Shown here: positions 10,890 to 21,475 of the stretch, in pieces
Layout of the letters: every line of letters begins with the position of its first letter
Position numbering within the stretch: position 1 is the stretch's first letter
Assembly: GCA_025765615.1 (NCBI GenBank)
Contig: JAIVFJ010000020.1
Location: 372,001 to 436,000, forward strand
From: Zopfochytrium polystomum
Lineage: Eukaryota > Chytridiomycota > Chytridiomycetes > Chytridiales > Chytridiaceae
Direction: 5' to 3'
DNA length: 64,000 bases
Notes under the pieces: model-generated
What the model was told of the DNA's origin: nothing
Seen by the model: the letters and a program-made list of their open reading frames with translations, nothing else
Database searches by the model: none
Program-made: the position numbers and the translations under genes

Positions 10890-11804
10890 GGGGGTACAAA
10901 AGTTTACAGGCACTCCTCAAAATTTATATTCTAGGTCCACAGATTCATTTAGGCAGACTCTGTCAATTTGCACGAAATGTTATGAAGCTTAGTATGCATT
11001 TAAGCCAGCTACATGCTGCATCAAAATGAATGCTGTAGAGGTGGGGCAAGAGTAGTTTTTTGCTGAGTCCACATGAAATTTCGGAAAATGGGAGAATAAC
11101 TCACATTGCTCTATCTGGATTGAGATAGAACAGTATACGAAGATGTGACTGATCAATATTGCAAGAAATTGGTGAGTAATTATGATGAAGTTGCGCATTC
11201 GTGCCAAAAATGATTTCCCAAACCAAGGTGTGCTCATAAAGTTATCATCAGCTCACAAGTTGGATGGCAGAAAAATTATGTGACTTGAAAACCCTTGTTC
11301 AAGACAAAGTTCTCTTGCTTCAAATCTTGTGCATAGAGGCATATTATGTCTGGGAACAATCTTAGAAGCTGCAACAAGCCATTGATAAGGGCAATCTACA
11401 ACAGAGCGAGTTCAAAAATTTTTTAGTTTTTGGAACAAACAAATCATCTGAGGGAATGGCCATTCATTGCTGCCACTAATTTTTTCTCCAATCCTCTGTC
11501 GACCTAAAAGAATGTTAAGTAAGTTGTGATCAAGTTATACCCCAGCAGTCACCACTTGACATTGATTTGCACCAGTTTCTCCACACTGCAAGTTTCTCCT
11601 CAAAGTTTTGCAGTTTTACACATTAACACAAAATATTAAATGCTTCAGGCCTTCACATGCGGTTCGCTTTCTGCAGCATAATGCCTTACACTTCTTATTA
11701 GAGCACACCAAGTTTGATTATAAAAGGTTGAGAATTGGTGCCTAAGTGACTTATGCAAGCTGACCTTCAAATTTTAGGGGTGTCAGGAAACTTTTGTCCC
11801 CTCC
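10890..11804. mobile_element. Non-autonomous TIR element, copy 1
   Basis: About 915 bp with terminal inverted repeats of roughly 35 bp. The left end is GGGGGT-ACAAAAGTTT-A.AGGCACTCCT-AAAATTT type and the right end reads the same on the other strand (GGAGGGG-ACAAAAGTTT-CCTGACACCCCT-AAAATTT). No transposase is encoded. A second element with the same ends and internal sequence starts about 8 bp further on. The superfamily was not determined; target duplications are unclear because the two copies abut. Confidence 0.7.
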
Positions 11805-11811
11805 CTGCACG

Positions 11812-12727
11812 GTGGGGGGGATAAAATTTCCCGAGCACCCCTCAAAATTTAATGTGTGGGTCAAGATATTCATTTAGGCAGGCTCCGCCAATAGGCAAAA
11901 AAATCGTCAGGAAACTTGGTATGCATTTAGAAGAGTGGAAACCCTACATGCTGCATTTGAAGAGCTGCGGCAAGTGGAGTTTTCTTGCGTGGCTCCACCC
12001 GAAATTTCGGAAAATGGAAGAATAATTTGCGTTGCTCAAAATGGACTGAAATTGAACACGTGAGGATAGTTTAACTGCTCAAAATTGTTAGAACTTGGCG
12101 ATTCATTACCATGAAGGTGCGCGTTCCTGCGAGAAAGGAGCTTCCGAAAACAAAATTCATCAGCACATGAGTTGGAAGGCAAAAACAGAAAAAACCCCCA
12201 TTTCAGTTAAAACCTCTTATTTATCACTTAGAAAATTAAAGGGTTCCATTATTCCTTGCCCCCATCCATTAAATGCTGGATCTAGCCCCCATTTGTCTTT
12301 TCAATGTTTCTTATCGAATGTCCTTTCCTGGACGAGGAAATGCCGCCGACACGAGTCCTGCCAATGCTGCAGGCTGCCACTATCAAACGGCTGCCTCTTT
12401 GCTGAGTGATGGCTGCAGCGGCGGCAGTGGTGCAGGCGATGGGGGTGATGGAAGCGGTGGGTGGCGGGGGGAGTGGCCGCTGCACGAGGAGCACATCTTT
12501 GCTGGATAATGGAAACAGGGTCGAGATCCAACACCCAATGAATGGGGGCTAGAAACAATGGAAGCTTATTAAATTAACTGGACCATTCTGTGGCAGTCCC
12601 CTTTTTGTGCAGCATAGTGCTTTACACTTTTACTTGAATCATACCAAGTCTGTTTGAGAATTGGCAGAGTCACTCACGCGATCTGACCTTCAAATTTTTT
12701 GAGGGGAGCCCTGAAACTTTTTCCCCT
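11812..12727. mobile_element. Non-autonomous TIR element, copy 2
   Basis: About 915 bp, a direct diverged copy of 10,890-11,804. Shared internal blocks include CATTTAGGCAG, GGTATGCATTTA, CATGCTGCAT, GAAATTTCGGAAAATGG and CTTACACTT/CCAAG near the right end. The termini are GGGGGGATAAAATTTCCCGAG on the left and the complement of GGGGAAAAAGTTTCAGGG on the right. The middle (about 12,276-12,556) differs from copy 1, is more GC-rich and is itself bounded by inverted TCTAGCCCCCATT / AATGGGGGCTAGA, which suggests a nested small element. Confidence 0.7.
12276..12556. repeat. Possible nested insertion with inverted ends
   Basis: A segment more GC-rich than its surroundings, bounded by TCTAGCCCCCATT and its reverse complement AATGGGGGCTAGA. 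It replaces the corresponding interior of TIR copy 1. Open frames in it are short and Gly/Ser-rich. Its ends are not flanked by an obvious target duplication. Confidence 0.35.
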
Positions 12728-13592
12728 GCGCAATGTCTCATACACGGAGAATAGAATTTCACAGGGGTGTTGGACCTGGTTTTGTGGGGGGTCCTTATTG
12801 CTCGTCTTAAACAGTAAGCATATCTATCAGACGGGAAGGGGTTCACAGGCACGGGTGTTTCTGATCCCAAAATGAAACTTAGAGAAACAAGAATTCCACG
12901 CACCGTTAGGATTTGGGACAGCGTGGACCTTCGGCTGATCCTGCGAGGGTGGGAGTCAGACCGGACCCCACAAGCCGCATTTCTGTTCCTTTTTTCTTTT
13001 TTCTTTTTCCTTCCTTCGAGATCTTACGTTGGAGGTGGGACAGCGCGAAAACTGCGCTTTGTCGCCCTGGGCTTCCCGTCGCTGCGTGAAGGTAAAGGGG
13101 AATTCAGAATCGAAGCGGTCTCTTGAAACGACAAATGATATGAGAAGAAAAAGGACGAACGGGAGGGGAGGGGGGAGGGAGCGGCTTATTTGCAGTTGAA
13201 ACCGGGAAAAGGGGGAAGAAAAGGAAGGTGGACGAGGTAAGAAATCGAAGACCGAGGCCGAGGGGGAAGGGGGGAAGTGGAAGAGGAACCCATACAGGAA
13301 GACCCAGTGTCTTTTTCACAAGAAAGAGAAGCATGAGAAATTGGGAGCAGAGTAAAAAAAGAAAACAGAGACGAACGGCGCTCGATAGAGATGTCACCCC
13401 AACAAACCAACGGTTTCTAGATTACACATAGAATAAAGCGGGGGGAGGGGGGTGGGGGAGAAATGGCGGACGACGGAAAACACCGTCAAAGGGGAGGGGG
13501 GGGACGCAGAAAGCCCGACTTTACGGAATGGCTTGTTCTGGCCCAAACGGTTTCAAACATTTCCCCCCCCACCCAGGTCCTCTGGCTGATTT
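12728..13592. other. Spacer downstream of the Gln-rich gene
   Basis: No convincing gene. The sequence is purine-rich on the plus strand from 13,140 (GGGGAGGGGG tracts), and short frames have no domain. It presumably includes the 3' UTR of the minus-strand gene that ends at 13,593. Confidence 0.5.
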
Positions 13593-16054
13593 CTACCACC
13601 CATTCGCAGCAGCCGCATCCTCCGCCCGCGACAGCTTCGCCATCGCCGCATCGTACCCGCCGCCGCCGTAGCCACCAGGGCTGCCATAGATACCTCCAGC
13701 GCTGCCGGCAAGCGTCGGCGTCTGTGGACCCGCAGCCGCCGCCGCCGCCGCGGTCGACAGCACCGTCATTCGGCGGTGCGGTTGCAGCGCCATCTGCACC
13801 GACTGGTGCATCTGCTTTTGTTGCACCAAAGCGTCCATCGGCACCACCCCGGCGGCAGCGTGCTGCTGCTGCTGCTGCTGCTGCAGCTGGTGCTGGAGCT
13901 GCAGCTGCTGCTGGAACGGGAACGGGTGCGGCTGTTGTTGTTGCTGCTGCTGCTGCTGCTGCAGGGCGGGGAATTGCGAGGTTTGCTGCTGGAGGTACCG
14001 ATGGTGCGAGTGCGGCGACGCGTCCTGCGCGGCGGCGGCGGCGGCAAAGTGCGGCTGATGTGAGGAAGGGTAAAGCGATGGGGAGTGGTAGGAGGCGGAC
14101 GAAGACGACGATAGTACTTGTGGAGAAAAGTTTGGTGGTGCAGAATTAGAGCCTTGGTGTGGCATCCCTGGCGGTGGCACCTGCGGCATTTTGTACTTGA
14201 CTTGTGGCGAGCTCGGCTGGAAGGCCGGTGGGAACCTTTGCGGCGAGGGAGATACTGGAATGAAGGCTGGAGCGCCACCACCGAGCCCCGGGGTGCTGGC
14301 GGACGAGTACGGTGACGCCGAGTCGGAGGGCAAAGCGGCCCAGCCGCCTTGACCAGACTTTGAGGTGTACTCCATGTCCTGCTGCCCCTTGCTATCTGCT
14401 GCCGATGGAGTGCTGCCGCCACGGGTGCGGTTGAAAATGGATGATATTGTGGAGGAGGCAGCGGAAGCACCCTTTTGCAAAGTTTTCGACGTCGCGGCGA
14501 CGACGGGGGCCAGCAGGGACGGGCGTGGGCCTCCTTGGGTCGTGGGCATGCTGAACGCGTTAGCATCCCATTCCTCTGGGGCACCTCGAGACGGGAACGC
14601 ACTAGAGACAGAATGGCTGCGATCGAGGCGAGCCGAATTGCGATTACTGGCTGAGCTTTTCGCCTGGTCTGTGAAACGTCTTGCCAATGACCCATCCGCA
14701 TTCCAGCCTTGCATGACGGGGACAGGGGGGTGGCGGAGATGGGTCGCGGGGTTGCCTATTTTGATTCTGGCTTGCGCTGCTGCTCCGTCTACGGAGGTCC
14801 AGTTGGCGCTGAATCTCGTGGATAGGAATGGTTCGCACGGTCGAGCTGGTGCTGAGAAGGGTGGGTCCAGTTATGTCGCCAATGTTTCTCATCTTGGTCG
14901 GTGCTACGTGATCCGGAGTGACAAACGACGCAACTCCACCGCCGCCGCCGCCGCCAAAACCAGACCAGGCGCTAGGATCGTCGCCTGCCGACGAGCGGGA
15001 AGGTCTCGGATTAGGGTCTAGGAGCGCGGCAATGTCCACGGCAGCAGGGGCTGGGCCTAACGCCACAGCTCCGACGTTATCAACACCGACGCCACGTCGC
15101 TCATGAATGGAGGGCTCTCGCTGCGCGAGCATTGGCGACATCTTCTGTTGAGGAGTGAACGTCTTGGGCTTTGGCGGAGCGAACGTATTTACATTTAATG
15201 GTCCCTGTGGAGGAAGGCGGGGTTGTGCGATCGGAGAGGACGGAAGATCTTGGAAGGAGGAGTCAAGCGAGAGTTGGCGGCGTCTGGAGAGGTCTCGCAA
15301 GTGCTGCGGTGGCGGAGCGGACGGCGGTGGGGGGATCGAGAGGACAGGGACATCGCCCAATCTCCGGTCCGACATTGGCGTCGCGGTGTTGTATCTTCCT
15401 GGGATTGGGGATCCCGGGAGCGAACGACTCGATACCGGCAATGCGCCCGCCGACGAGTATGGGTTGAAGCTCTGTGGGATGACTCCTTGTTGCGCTCCGT
15501 GCACAACGACAGGGGTGGTGGGGGTAGATGCGGAAGCCGAGGTGAAGGACGATGCGGCGGGAAACATAGCGGGGGACCCAGGTTGCTGCTGCTGCATTTG
15601 CTGCTGTTGGAGGTGCTGTTGGTGCTGTTGCGCTGTTGTTGTTGCTGTTGTTGCTGTTGTTGTTGTTGTTGTTGGCTGCTGCGGATCAGGAGGGAGGGAG
15701 AGGGCAGCAAGAGCGGCGGCCTGGCGCTCGATGATCTTGCGGACGACGTCCTCGGCGCGCGGGGTCCGCAGCGCCGGCGACGACGGCGACGACGGGGGGG
15801 GGAGGGGCGGCGGCGGTGGTGGAGGTGGTGGTGGCGGTGGCGGCAGCAGATGCAGATGCATATGACGATGATGCTGATGCTGATGCTGATGCTGATGCTA
15901 AAGACGACGACGATGATGATGACGATGACGACGATGACAAAGAGGAAGAGGCGGCGGCGACGGCAAAGAAGGGCATGGCGGTCGCCGCCGTCGGCGTCAA
16001 GGACGATGATGACGGGGTTGACGGGGTTGACGGCGAGGACGAGGACGCTGCCAT
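13593..16054 (-). CDS. Gln/Pro/Ser-rich low-complexity protein, unrecognised
   Basis: Three overlapping minus-strand frames appear to form one protein of about 820 aa. The start is best placed at the ATG at 16,054 (MAASSSSPSTPSTP), since the 15,861 ATG opens directly into polyproline. One frame change falls in a C9 run near 15,800 and another in a C6 run near 14,735; removing one C from each joins the frames. Recognisable ordered segments are few: PRAEDVVRKIIERQAAALAA near the N-terminus, and MRNIGDITGPTLL followed by HEIQRQLDLRRR. The C-terminal third has glutamine and alanine runs (CTG/CAG repeats near 13,860-13,970). No catalytic domain is seen. The composition suits a nuclear regulator, but that is only a guess. 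Confidence 0.6.
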
Positions 16055-16514
16055 TTTTTGTGATTTTTTTTTCTTTGTTTGTTTGTCTGTTTGGTTGTTG
16101 GTTGGTTGGTTGGTGAAGGGGGAGTGGGTGTGAAGAGTGAATGAAGAAAGCACGCACTTCACGGTGGAGGAGGGGGCTGCGAGGAGAGACAGACGGACAG
16201 GCAGACAGACAAGTCACCGATGACAGACAGAGAGACACCCACAGACAGACAGACAGACAGACAGTCAGACAGACAGACGGCTCCGAGGCAGACAGGCTTG
16301 TCGTTGTGGCAGAAAACGAGAAAACGGAGGGGTGAGGGGAGGGGGACGGAGCCAATGAGCATCATCCCCCGAAGCCAGCGCGAGAGACAGAAATCAGGCG
16401 CAATGGAACGAACGCTTCAATTCCCAGCATGAAAACAGCTGTAAACGCAGCCATTTTTCTCCTTTTGCGGACGCCGCTGCCGGCATCATCTGTCGCCGTG
16501 CCTGTGCGTGTGAA

Positions 16515-16546
<32 letters not shown>

Positions 16547-16836
16547 ACAGACAAACACGCCAAGTCACATTGAAATTTTCGTGATGAAGGTGCGGAAGCC
16601 ATGCATCCCAGCCGGCCGCAGACACAACGGAGACCCTCCTTCGTTTCGAAGTTCATTTCGGGGAAAGAGGCTTCCGACAGGCTTTTGGACAGCCCCGCCG
16701 CAACGAAAAAAAAGGGGGAAAAAAAAAAATAATTCATGGACATATTAATATCGAGCGAAAGGGTGAAGAGTGAGAGAGAGATAGACAGAGACAGAGAGAG
16801 AGACAGAGAAATTTGTTTTCGATGTTAATCATGTGT
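16055..16836. repeat. Simple repeats upstream of the Gln-rich gene
   Basis: The 5' flank of the minus-strand gene. It contains a (ACAG)n/(CAGA)n microsatellite at about 16,185-16,285, a (GT)n run at 16,517-16,541 and an AGAGAC-rich patch at 16,770-16,812. No gene is visible. Confidence 0.7.
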
Positions 16837-17040
16837 GGTGGAAGCAGTCTCTGCGTGAGGGAGTGGAACTGTGGAAGGAGTCAATGAAGTGGAGGTGTGC
16901 GTTTGTGGATGGTCCTTCTCACACTGGACAATTGATACATGATATGCACCCTAAAAATAGTCACTAGGCGAGCATGACTGGTGCAGGCCAAAACCTCTCC
17001 TATACCATCTGCTTGAGCTGAGGAGGAGGAAAATTGGAAC
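16837..17040. repeat. Dispersed repeat, copy B
   Basis: Same orientation and same block order as 2,561-2,795 (GGAAGGAGT.AATGAAGTGG, GGTCCTTCTCAC, AAAACCTCTCCTAT, GCTTGAGCTGAGGAGGAGG). It ends six bases before the gypsy LTR, so the retrotransposon may have inserted into or beside it. Confidence 0.6.
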
Positions 17041-17046
17041 AAACAC

Positions 17047-17366
17047 TGTGGAAGTCTCGGCGGGACTACCTACACCTGGCGGACGATGGGCGTGCGACCC
17101 CAGGTCTAACGTACGCGAGTTGAGGCAGTGATGACGACGACGGAGGACGAAACAGCGGTGGCACGGGAGTGGCGGAAGACGGAAGCGGGCCAGCACGGGC
17201 AGCACAAACAACGACCTTGTTCACGGGACCACTCAATGCAAACAAAGACAGAAAAGAGAGGAAAGAATATCGACAGCAAACTGGGACACAAGACCCTTCA
17301 ACAGGACCCTAAAAGAGGGAAATAGCCACTGAAGGGTGAACAAGGGAAGCAGCCGAAGCTTCCACA
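17047..17366 (-). repeat. 3' LTR of the gypsy element
   Basis: 320 bp with perfect 8-bp terminal inverted repeats TGTGGAAG...CTTCCACA. Compared with the other LTR it has one extra A (near 17,261) and one extra C (near 17,280). A clear polypurine tract next to its internal edge was not recognised. Confidence 0.93.
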
Positions 17367-17403
17367 TCTGGCAAACCCCAGAGCGGAGCGAAAGCCAGTG
17401 CCC

Positions 17404-18461
17404 TCACTGGTCACCCTCAAGGTCCAGCGCAAGAATGTCTGCGTCCAACAGCGCCGCTGGAAGCGCATCACCAGCCGCCAAGTCCTCCCTCTTCCTATAA
17501 AGCCGTACACGAGACCCCTGGATAGGTCGTCGAAGTGCAGAGCCATCCATCTCCGCCAGATAGTACGAGTTCGGCCCAACCTCCGTAACCCAAAACGGTC
17601 CAAAATACCTCCACTCGAGCTTTCCACCCATCGTGTTGTCCAACTTTGACTCCCGAACGATCACCAAGTCGCCTTCGTCAATGACCTCGGAAGTAGGCCG
17701 CATACGATGTTCCTGGTTGAACTGCTCAGCACGCTTCTCTCTTGCAGCAGCAATGCGCCGGCGGGCAAGTTCTACAAGCTCGTCCGTTCGTTCCAGCATC
17801 TCAATGCGCTTTGCAAGGAGCTCTGCTGACGTCATTCTGGCCCACCGCACAGATGACATCGTCTCGACAAAGTGTTCCACAGGGAGGACTGGGTCCTGAC
17901 AAAAGACCAACTGATAGGGGCTGAAACCTGTTGTAGCTGACGTGGTGCAGCGAGATGCATACAAAGCTGCAGGGATGTGAAGATGCCACTGGTTTGGGCT
18001 GTCCTTGCAAGACTTGGCAATCGCATCAACAATCGGCTTGTTGGCCCTCTCGACCTTCCCGTTTGCCTGTTGACCATATGCCATTGTCACTCGAACATGG
18101 AAACCCATACGCTTCGCCACGTTCTCCAGCTCCTGTCCATCCAGCTCACCACCATCAATCACAATCTCACGTGGAATCCCAAACCGCCCAAAGACCTTGC
18201 GTACAAGCGTTCGCACAATAGGTTCCGCCGTCTTCTGCTTAAAGGCTGCTGCCTCCACCCATCCTGAGATCTCGTCCACAAACAATGCCAAATATCGCCA
18301 AGGTCCAGACATCGTCACCAAATCCACATGCCACCTCTGGAACAGCGTCGCATGCAAGGACCCAGGTTGAACCTCGAGAGGCTCAAAGTACCGTGTCGGG
18401 TTGTACAATTCCATTGCGTTGCCACTGAAGCCCAACAACTCGTCGGAGCTGGCCTTTCAAC
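17404..18461 (-). pseudogene. Integrase (DDE core, zinc finger missing)
   Basis: The frame is shifted relative to the upstream pol frame and overlaps its end (18,383-18,461), with no ATG at its start. It encodes the rve core: WHVDLVTM (first Asp), VIDGGELDG (second Asp) and YGQQANGKVERAN (Glu), then a C-terminal region with WRYFGPFWVTEVGPNSYYL, typical of the gypsy GPY/F module. The HHCC zinc-binding domain that should lie between RNase H and the core is absent: pol ends FRRLKGQLRRVV and the integrase frame resumes at ELYNPTRYFEPLEVQ. A ~50-residue deletion with frame change is inferred. The catalytic core itself looks intact. Confidence 0.8.
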
Positions 18462-21400
18462 CGACGGAAGAGCAAACCACCCTCGAGTAAGTAAGAACTC
18501 GCCATGCGACGGACAGCGGCAGCCTCCACTGCAGGTAGACCACGAACAGAACCAGTCGCGAGCAGCCGATACACGTGCACCAACCGTCCTGAATAGCCCA
18601 AAGCATCCACCATTGCATCCACATCTCCTCGGTCAACTCCCAAAGGGCTCGAATCCGCCACACCTGGCACTTGCACAAAGGCCACGACAGGAACATGATC
18701 CGAACATCGTACCCACTCTATATGGTCTGCATCGACAACAGTCACAGACTTCGAAACGAAAATGGCATCGAAACGAAAACCCCAGTTGCTGCGTCGATCA
18801 GGGCGCCACCACGTAGTGTACGAAACTCGCAAAGGGTGAATCGCACGGAAGCAATCAGTGAACTCCGAAGAAAGGTCTGCAAACCATGAACGTTCCTCGG
18901 GGAGAAAGCCAGACGTAATCAGTCCGAGGAGTGAAGGGTGAATGTCGAGGTCAGTAGAGGAAACATTCCAATCAGCGCCAACAAGTAATGTCAAGCCAAG
19001 CCGTCGTAGGTCGCGCAATCGGTCCAAAAGAGCCTGACAGAATCGAAGCTTGTAAGGAATGCGGTGCTCGCGTCCACGAACAGCTGCTGGGCAATAAACT
19101 GACACCAGGACTGTTCCACCAAAGCGAACCTCGATATAGCGACCCTCCATCTCAGACTCACTCCAGCCTGGGAAACAATGGAGGACACTGTCTGGGGTAT
19201 CACATCCAAACACACCACGCCGCACCAAAATCCCAATTCCATTCCGGCCAATCTCTGCAGGAACCTCCGAAGGGAATGGGACATCCCAACCATTGTGTGA
19301 CTGGAGAAAGTCAAAGCCAGCCACCTTCGAGAATGCAGTCCGCGCCAGTCGAGTCTCTTGGAGAAAGACTATATCGTATGAAAGGGCAAGAGCAGCGAAA
19401 TCGGCAGACTGACGTACAGCAGACCTGACTGAGTTCACGTTCCATGACATCACAGTGAGTCCACGCTGCAAGGAAAGACCAAGGACTTCATCAACATGAT
19501 CCTCCAAATTGTCACCGTTGTTGGAATCCTCCCCATCACTGTCCAACTCACTCTTTCGACTCAGCGCATCAGCAACCACGTTATGCGTCCCCTTGATGTG
19601 TCGGATCGAAATGGGGTTGTACGACCGAATTGCAAGAAGCCAACGTTGTGTTGTTGCATCCAGTGTGTCAGGTTTCGCAATAGCACCGAGAAGTGCCCGA
19701 GCGTCTGTCTCCAGAACAAACTCAGCACCATGAACATGCTGATGAGCAGCCTGAAGCGCCCTCAACGTCGCCAACACCTCACGCTTGTGCTGGTCATAAC
19801 GTCGCTCCACTTTGTTGAACCGCCCTGACAAGAAGAGAACTGCATACCGTCCCGAACCCTCGTCATCATCCTGCCCCAACCACGCACCCCACCCAGTTGG
19901 TGAACCATCAACAGTCACATACAACGTCTTCGTGTAGTCGGCGTCGCGAAGCACAGGGTCTGATGAGATCGCCTCAGCAAGGTCCTTCTTCGCCACTTCA
20001 ATCGCGTCAAGATGATTCTCGATGTGGACACCACGCTTCATGACCGTATACAGAGGGTCTGCACGCTCTGCAAACCGAGGAACGTACTGCCGGAAAAACG
20101 TGGCTAGGCCAGAAAACGATCGGACATCTTTGACTGACTTCAACGCACCCCACTGAAGCAACTTCTTCGACTTCGCCCAGCCAGGGGATCGACCTTTGTC
20201 ACTGACGTGGTGACCAAGGATATCTGCCTCCCGTACACAAAACCTCGACTTCGTTCCTGACAGCGTCACCCCACACTCCACCACACGATCCAGGACACGG
20301 CCAATAAGTTGGATATGCTCCACCACAAAAGCACGACAGCCAAACTTGTCAACAGAACGGTCTGCATGGCGAACCTTCGGACCCTTCAGCACATAATCGT
20401 CCAAGTACGGATGGCAGTGAAGTGGAATGAACGGCTGCAAAATCTTCACTGACGCTCGCTGAGCAATGGAAACTGAATTTGTCCACCCCTGCGGCAACGT
20501 GACCATTCGCATCAGCCCAAGTGGTGTCTCAATCGCAGTCAGATCACGGCTGGCTGGGTTGAGAAGGAACTGGTCATAGAACGAATGGCAATCCAAGGGT
20601 GAGTAAATAGCGCATCCAGTGTATTCTTCCACGATGTCGTTAATGCGTGGCGGAATGTTAGCATCGCGAATGGTGACTCTGTTCAGTGGCTGTAGATCCT
20701 GAATGAAGCGAATTCCTCCATCCTTCTTTGGAACTACGAAAAACGACGCAGAGTACGGACCAAAACACGGCTCCATGATCCCAGCATCCAACTTTGCCTG
20801 AAGAAACTCGATAATCTTAGCCAACTGAGCGTACGGGATCTTCCGCGGCCGAAACTTCCACGGAGTATGCTCGATAGTGTTGATGACAATGGGCTCGCAA
20901 ATCTCCGGCCTCACCATCCCACGCTCCTCCAGCATGAATGAAAACGCCTCCGGAGTTGACCTTAACGTATCTCGTAGCAGCTGCTGCTCCGAGACTGATA
21001 GCCAATCAGCGTCCGAGCAAAGTAGATCCATCCGCTCATCTGTCAGCGCTGCCAAAGCCTCCTCGCGCGTACGACGTTGTCGAGGCCCCCGCCAAGCTGC
21101 AGGAGCTGACCCGTCAAGCGGAGCCAAGGCAGGCCGGACCTTCCGAGCAACTGGCTTGTACATCGTTTGAACATCAACTTCGCGATATCCAGCACTGCCT
21201 ATCGACTCTCCCATCACCTCCGCATAGCACGCCCGAAGCAAATCGAAATCTGCGGGGCAGTCGACAACTCCATTGCGTTGTAACTGCAGTCGCAATCCCC
21301 AACACATCCTCTGTCGATCGGCTCCTTGAAATCTCCAGCACTGAATCGATGCGCTCGCCAGGGCCAAGCTTCCCTGCACGCCGCAATCGACAAGAAAGTC

Positions 21401-21475
21401 CACGTACAGGTTGATGCGACGTCGCTGTCCAACCTCCAAGATCACTGACAACACCAAGCTCCGACGACAAAACAT
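18383..21475 (-). CDS. pol: Pol: reverse transcriptase, RNase H, EEP endonuclease
   Basis: One uninterrupted frame of 1030 codons. Residues ~190-410 are RT: FFVVPKKDGGIRFIQDLQPL, SPLDCHSFYDQFLL, and the catalytic YLDDYVLKG at residue 357. Residues ~530-655 are RNase H (VTVDGSPTGWGAWLGQ, KREVLATLRAL, ETDARALLGAI, HIKGTHNVVADALSR). After an acidic linker, residues ~674-940 form a complete exonuclease-endonuclease-phosphatase domain of the ExoIII/APE1 type: VMSWNVNSVR, IVFLQET, GRYIEVRF, LVSVYCPAA, LLVGADWNVS, RFDAIFVSKS and CSDHVPVVAFV supply the Asn, Glu, Tyr, Asp/Asn, Asp and Asp-His catalytic set. The C-terminus leads toward integrase but breaks. Such endonucleases belong to non-LTR elements; here one sits inside an LTR polyprotein. 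The first ATG may not be the true start, since pol is usually cleaved from a longer precursor. Confidence 0.92.
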   Translation of the reverse strand: MFCRRSLVLSVILEVGQRRRINLYVDFLVDCGVQGSLALASASIQCWRFQGADRQRMCWGLRLQLQRNGVVDCPADFDLLRACYAEVMGESIGSAGYREVDVQTMYKPVARKVRPALAPLDGSAPAAWRGPRQRRTREEALAALTDERMDLLCSDADWLSVSEQQLLRDTLRSTPEAFSFMLEERGMVRPEICEPIVINTIEHTPWKFRPRKIPYAQLAKIIEFLQAKLDAGIMEPCFGPYSASFFVVPKKDGGIRFIQDLQPLNRVTIRDANIPPRINDIVEEYTGCAIYSPLDCHSFYDQFLLNPASRDLTAIETPLGLMRMVTLPQGWTNSVSIAQRASVKILQPFIPLHCHPYLDDYVLKGPKVRHADRSVDKFGCRAFVVEHIQLIGRVLDRVVECGVTLSGTKSRFCVREADILGHHVSDKGRSPGWAKSKKLLQWGALKSVKDVRSFSGLATFFRQYVPRFAERADPLYTVMKRGVHIENHLDAIEVAKKDLAEAISSDPVLRDADYTKTLYVTVDGSPTGWGAWLGQDDDEGSGRYAVLFLSGRFNKVERRYDQHKREVLATLRALQAAHQHVHGAEFVLETDARALLGAIAKPDTLDATTQRWLLAIRSYNPISIRHIKGTHNVVADALSRKSELDSDGEDSNNGDNLEDHVDEVLGLSLQRGLTVMSWNVNSVRSAVRQSADFAALALSYDIVFLQETRLARTAFSKVAGFDFLQSHNGWDVPFPSEVPAEIGRNGIGILVRRGVFGCDTPDSVLHCFPGWSESEMEGRYIEVRFGGTVLVSVYCPAAVRGREHRIPYKLRFCQALLDRLRDLRRLGLTLLVGADWNVSSTDLDIHPSLLGLITSGFLPEERSWFADLSSEFTDCFRAIHPLRVSYTTWWRPDRRSNWGFRFDAIFVSKSVTVVDADHIEWVRCSDHVPVVAFVQVPGVADSSPLGVDRGDVDAMVDALGYSGRLVHVYRLLATGSVRGLPAVEAAAVRRMASSYLLEGGLLFRRLKGQLRRVVGLQWQRNGIVQPDTVL

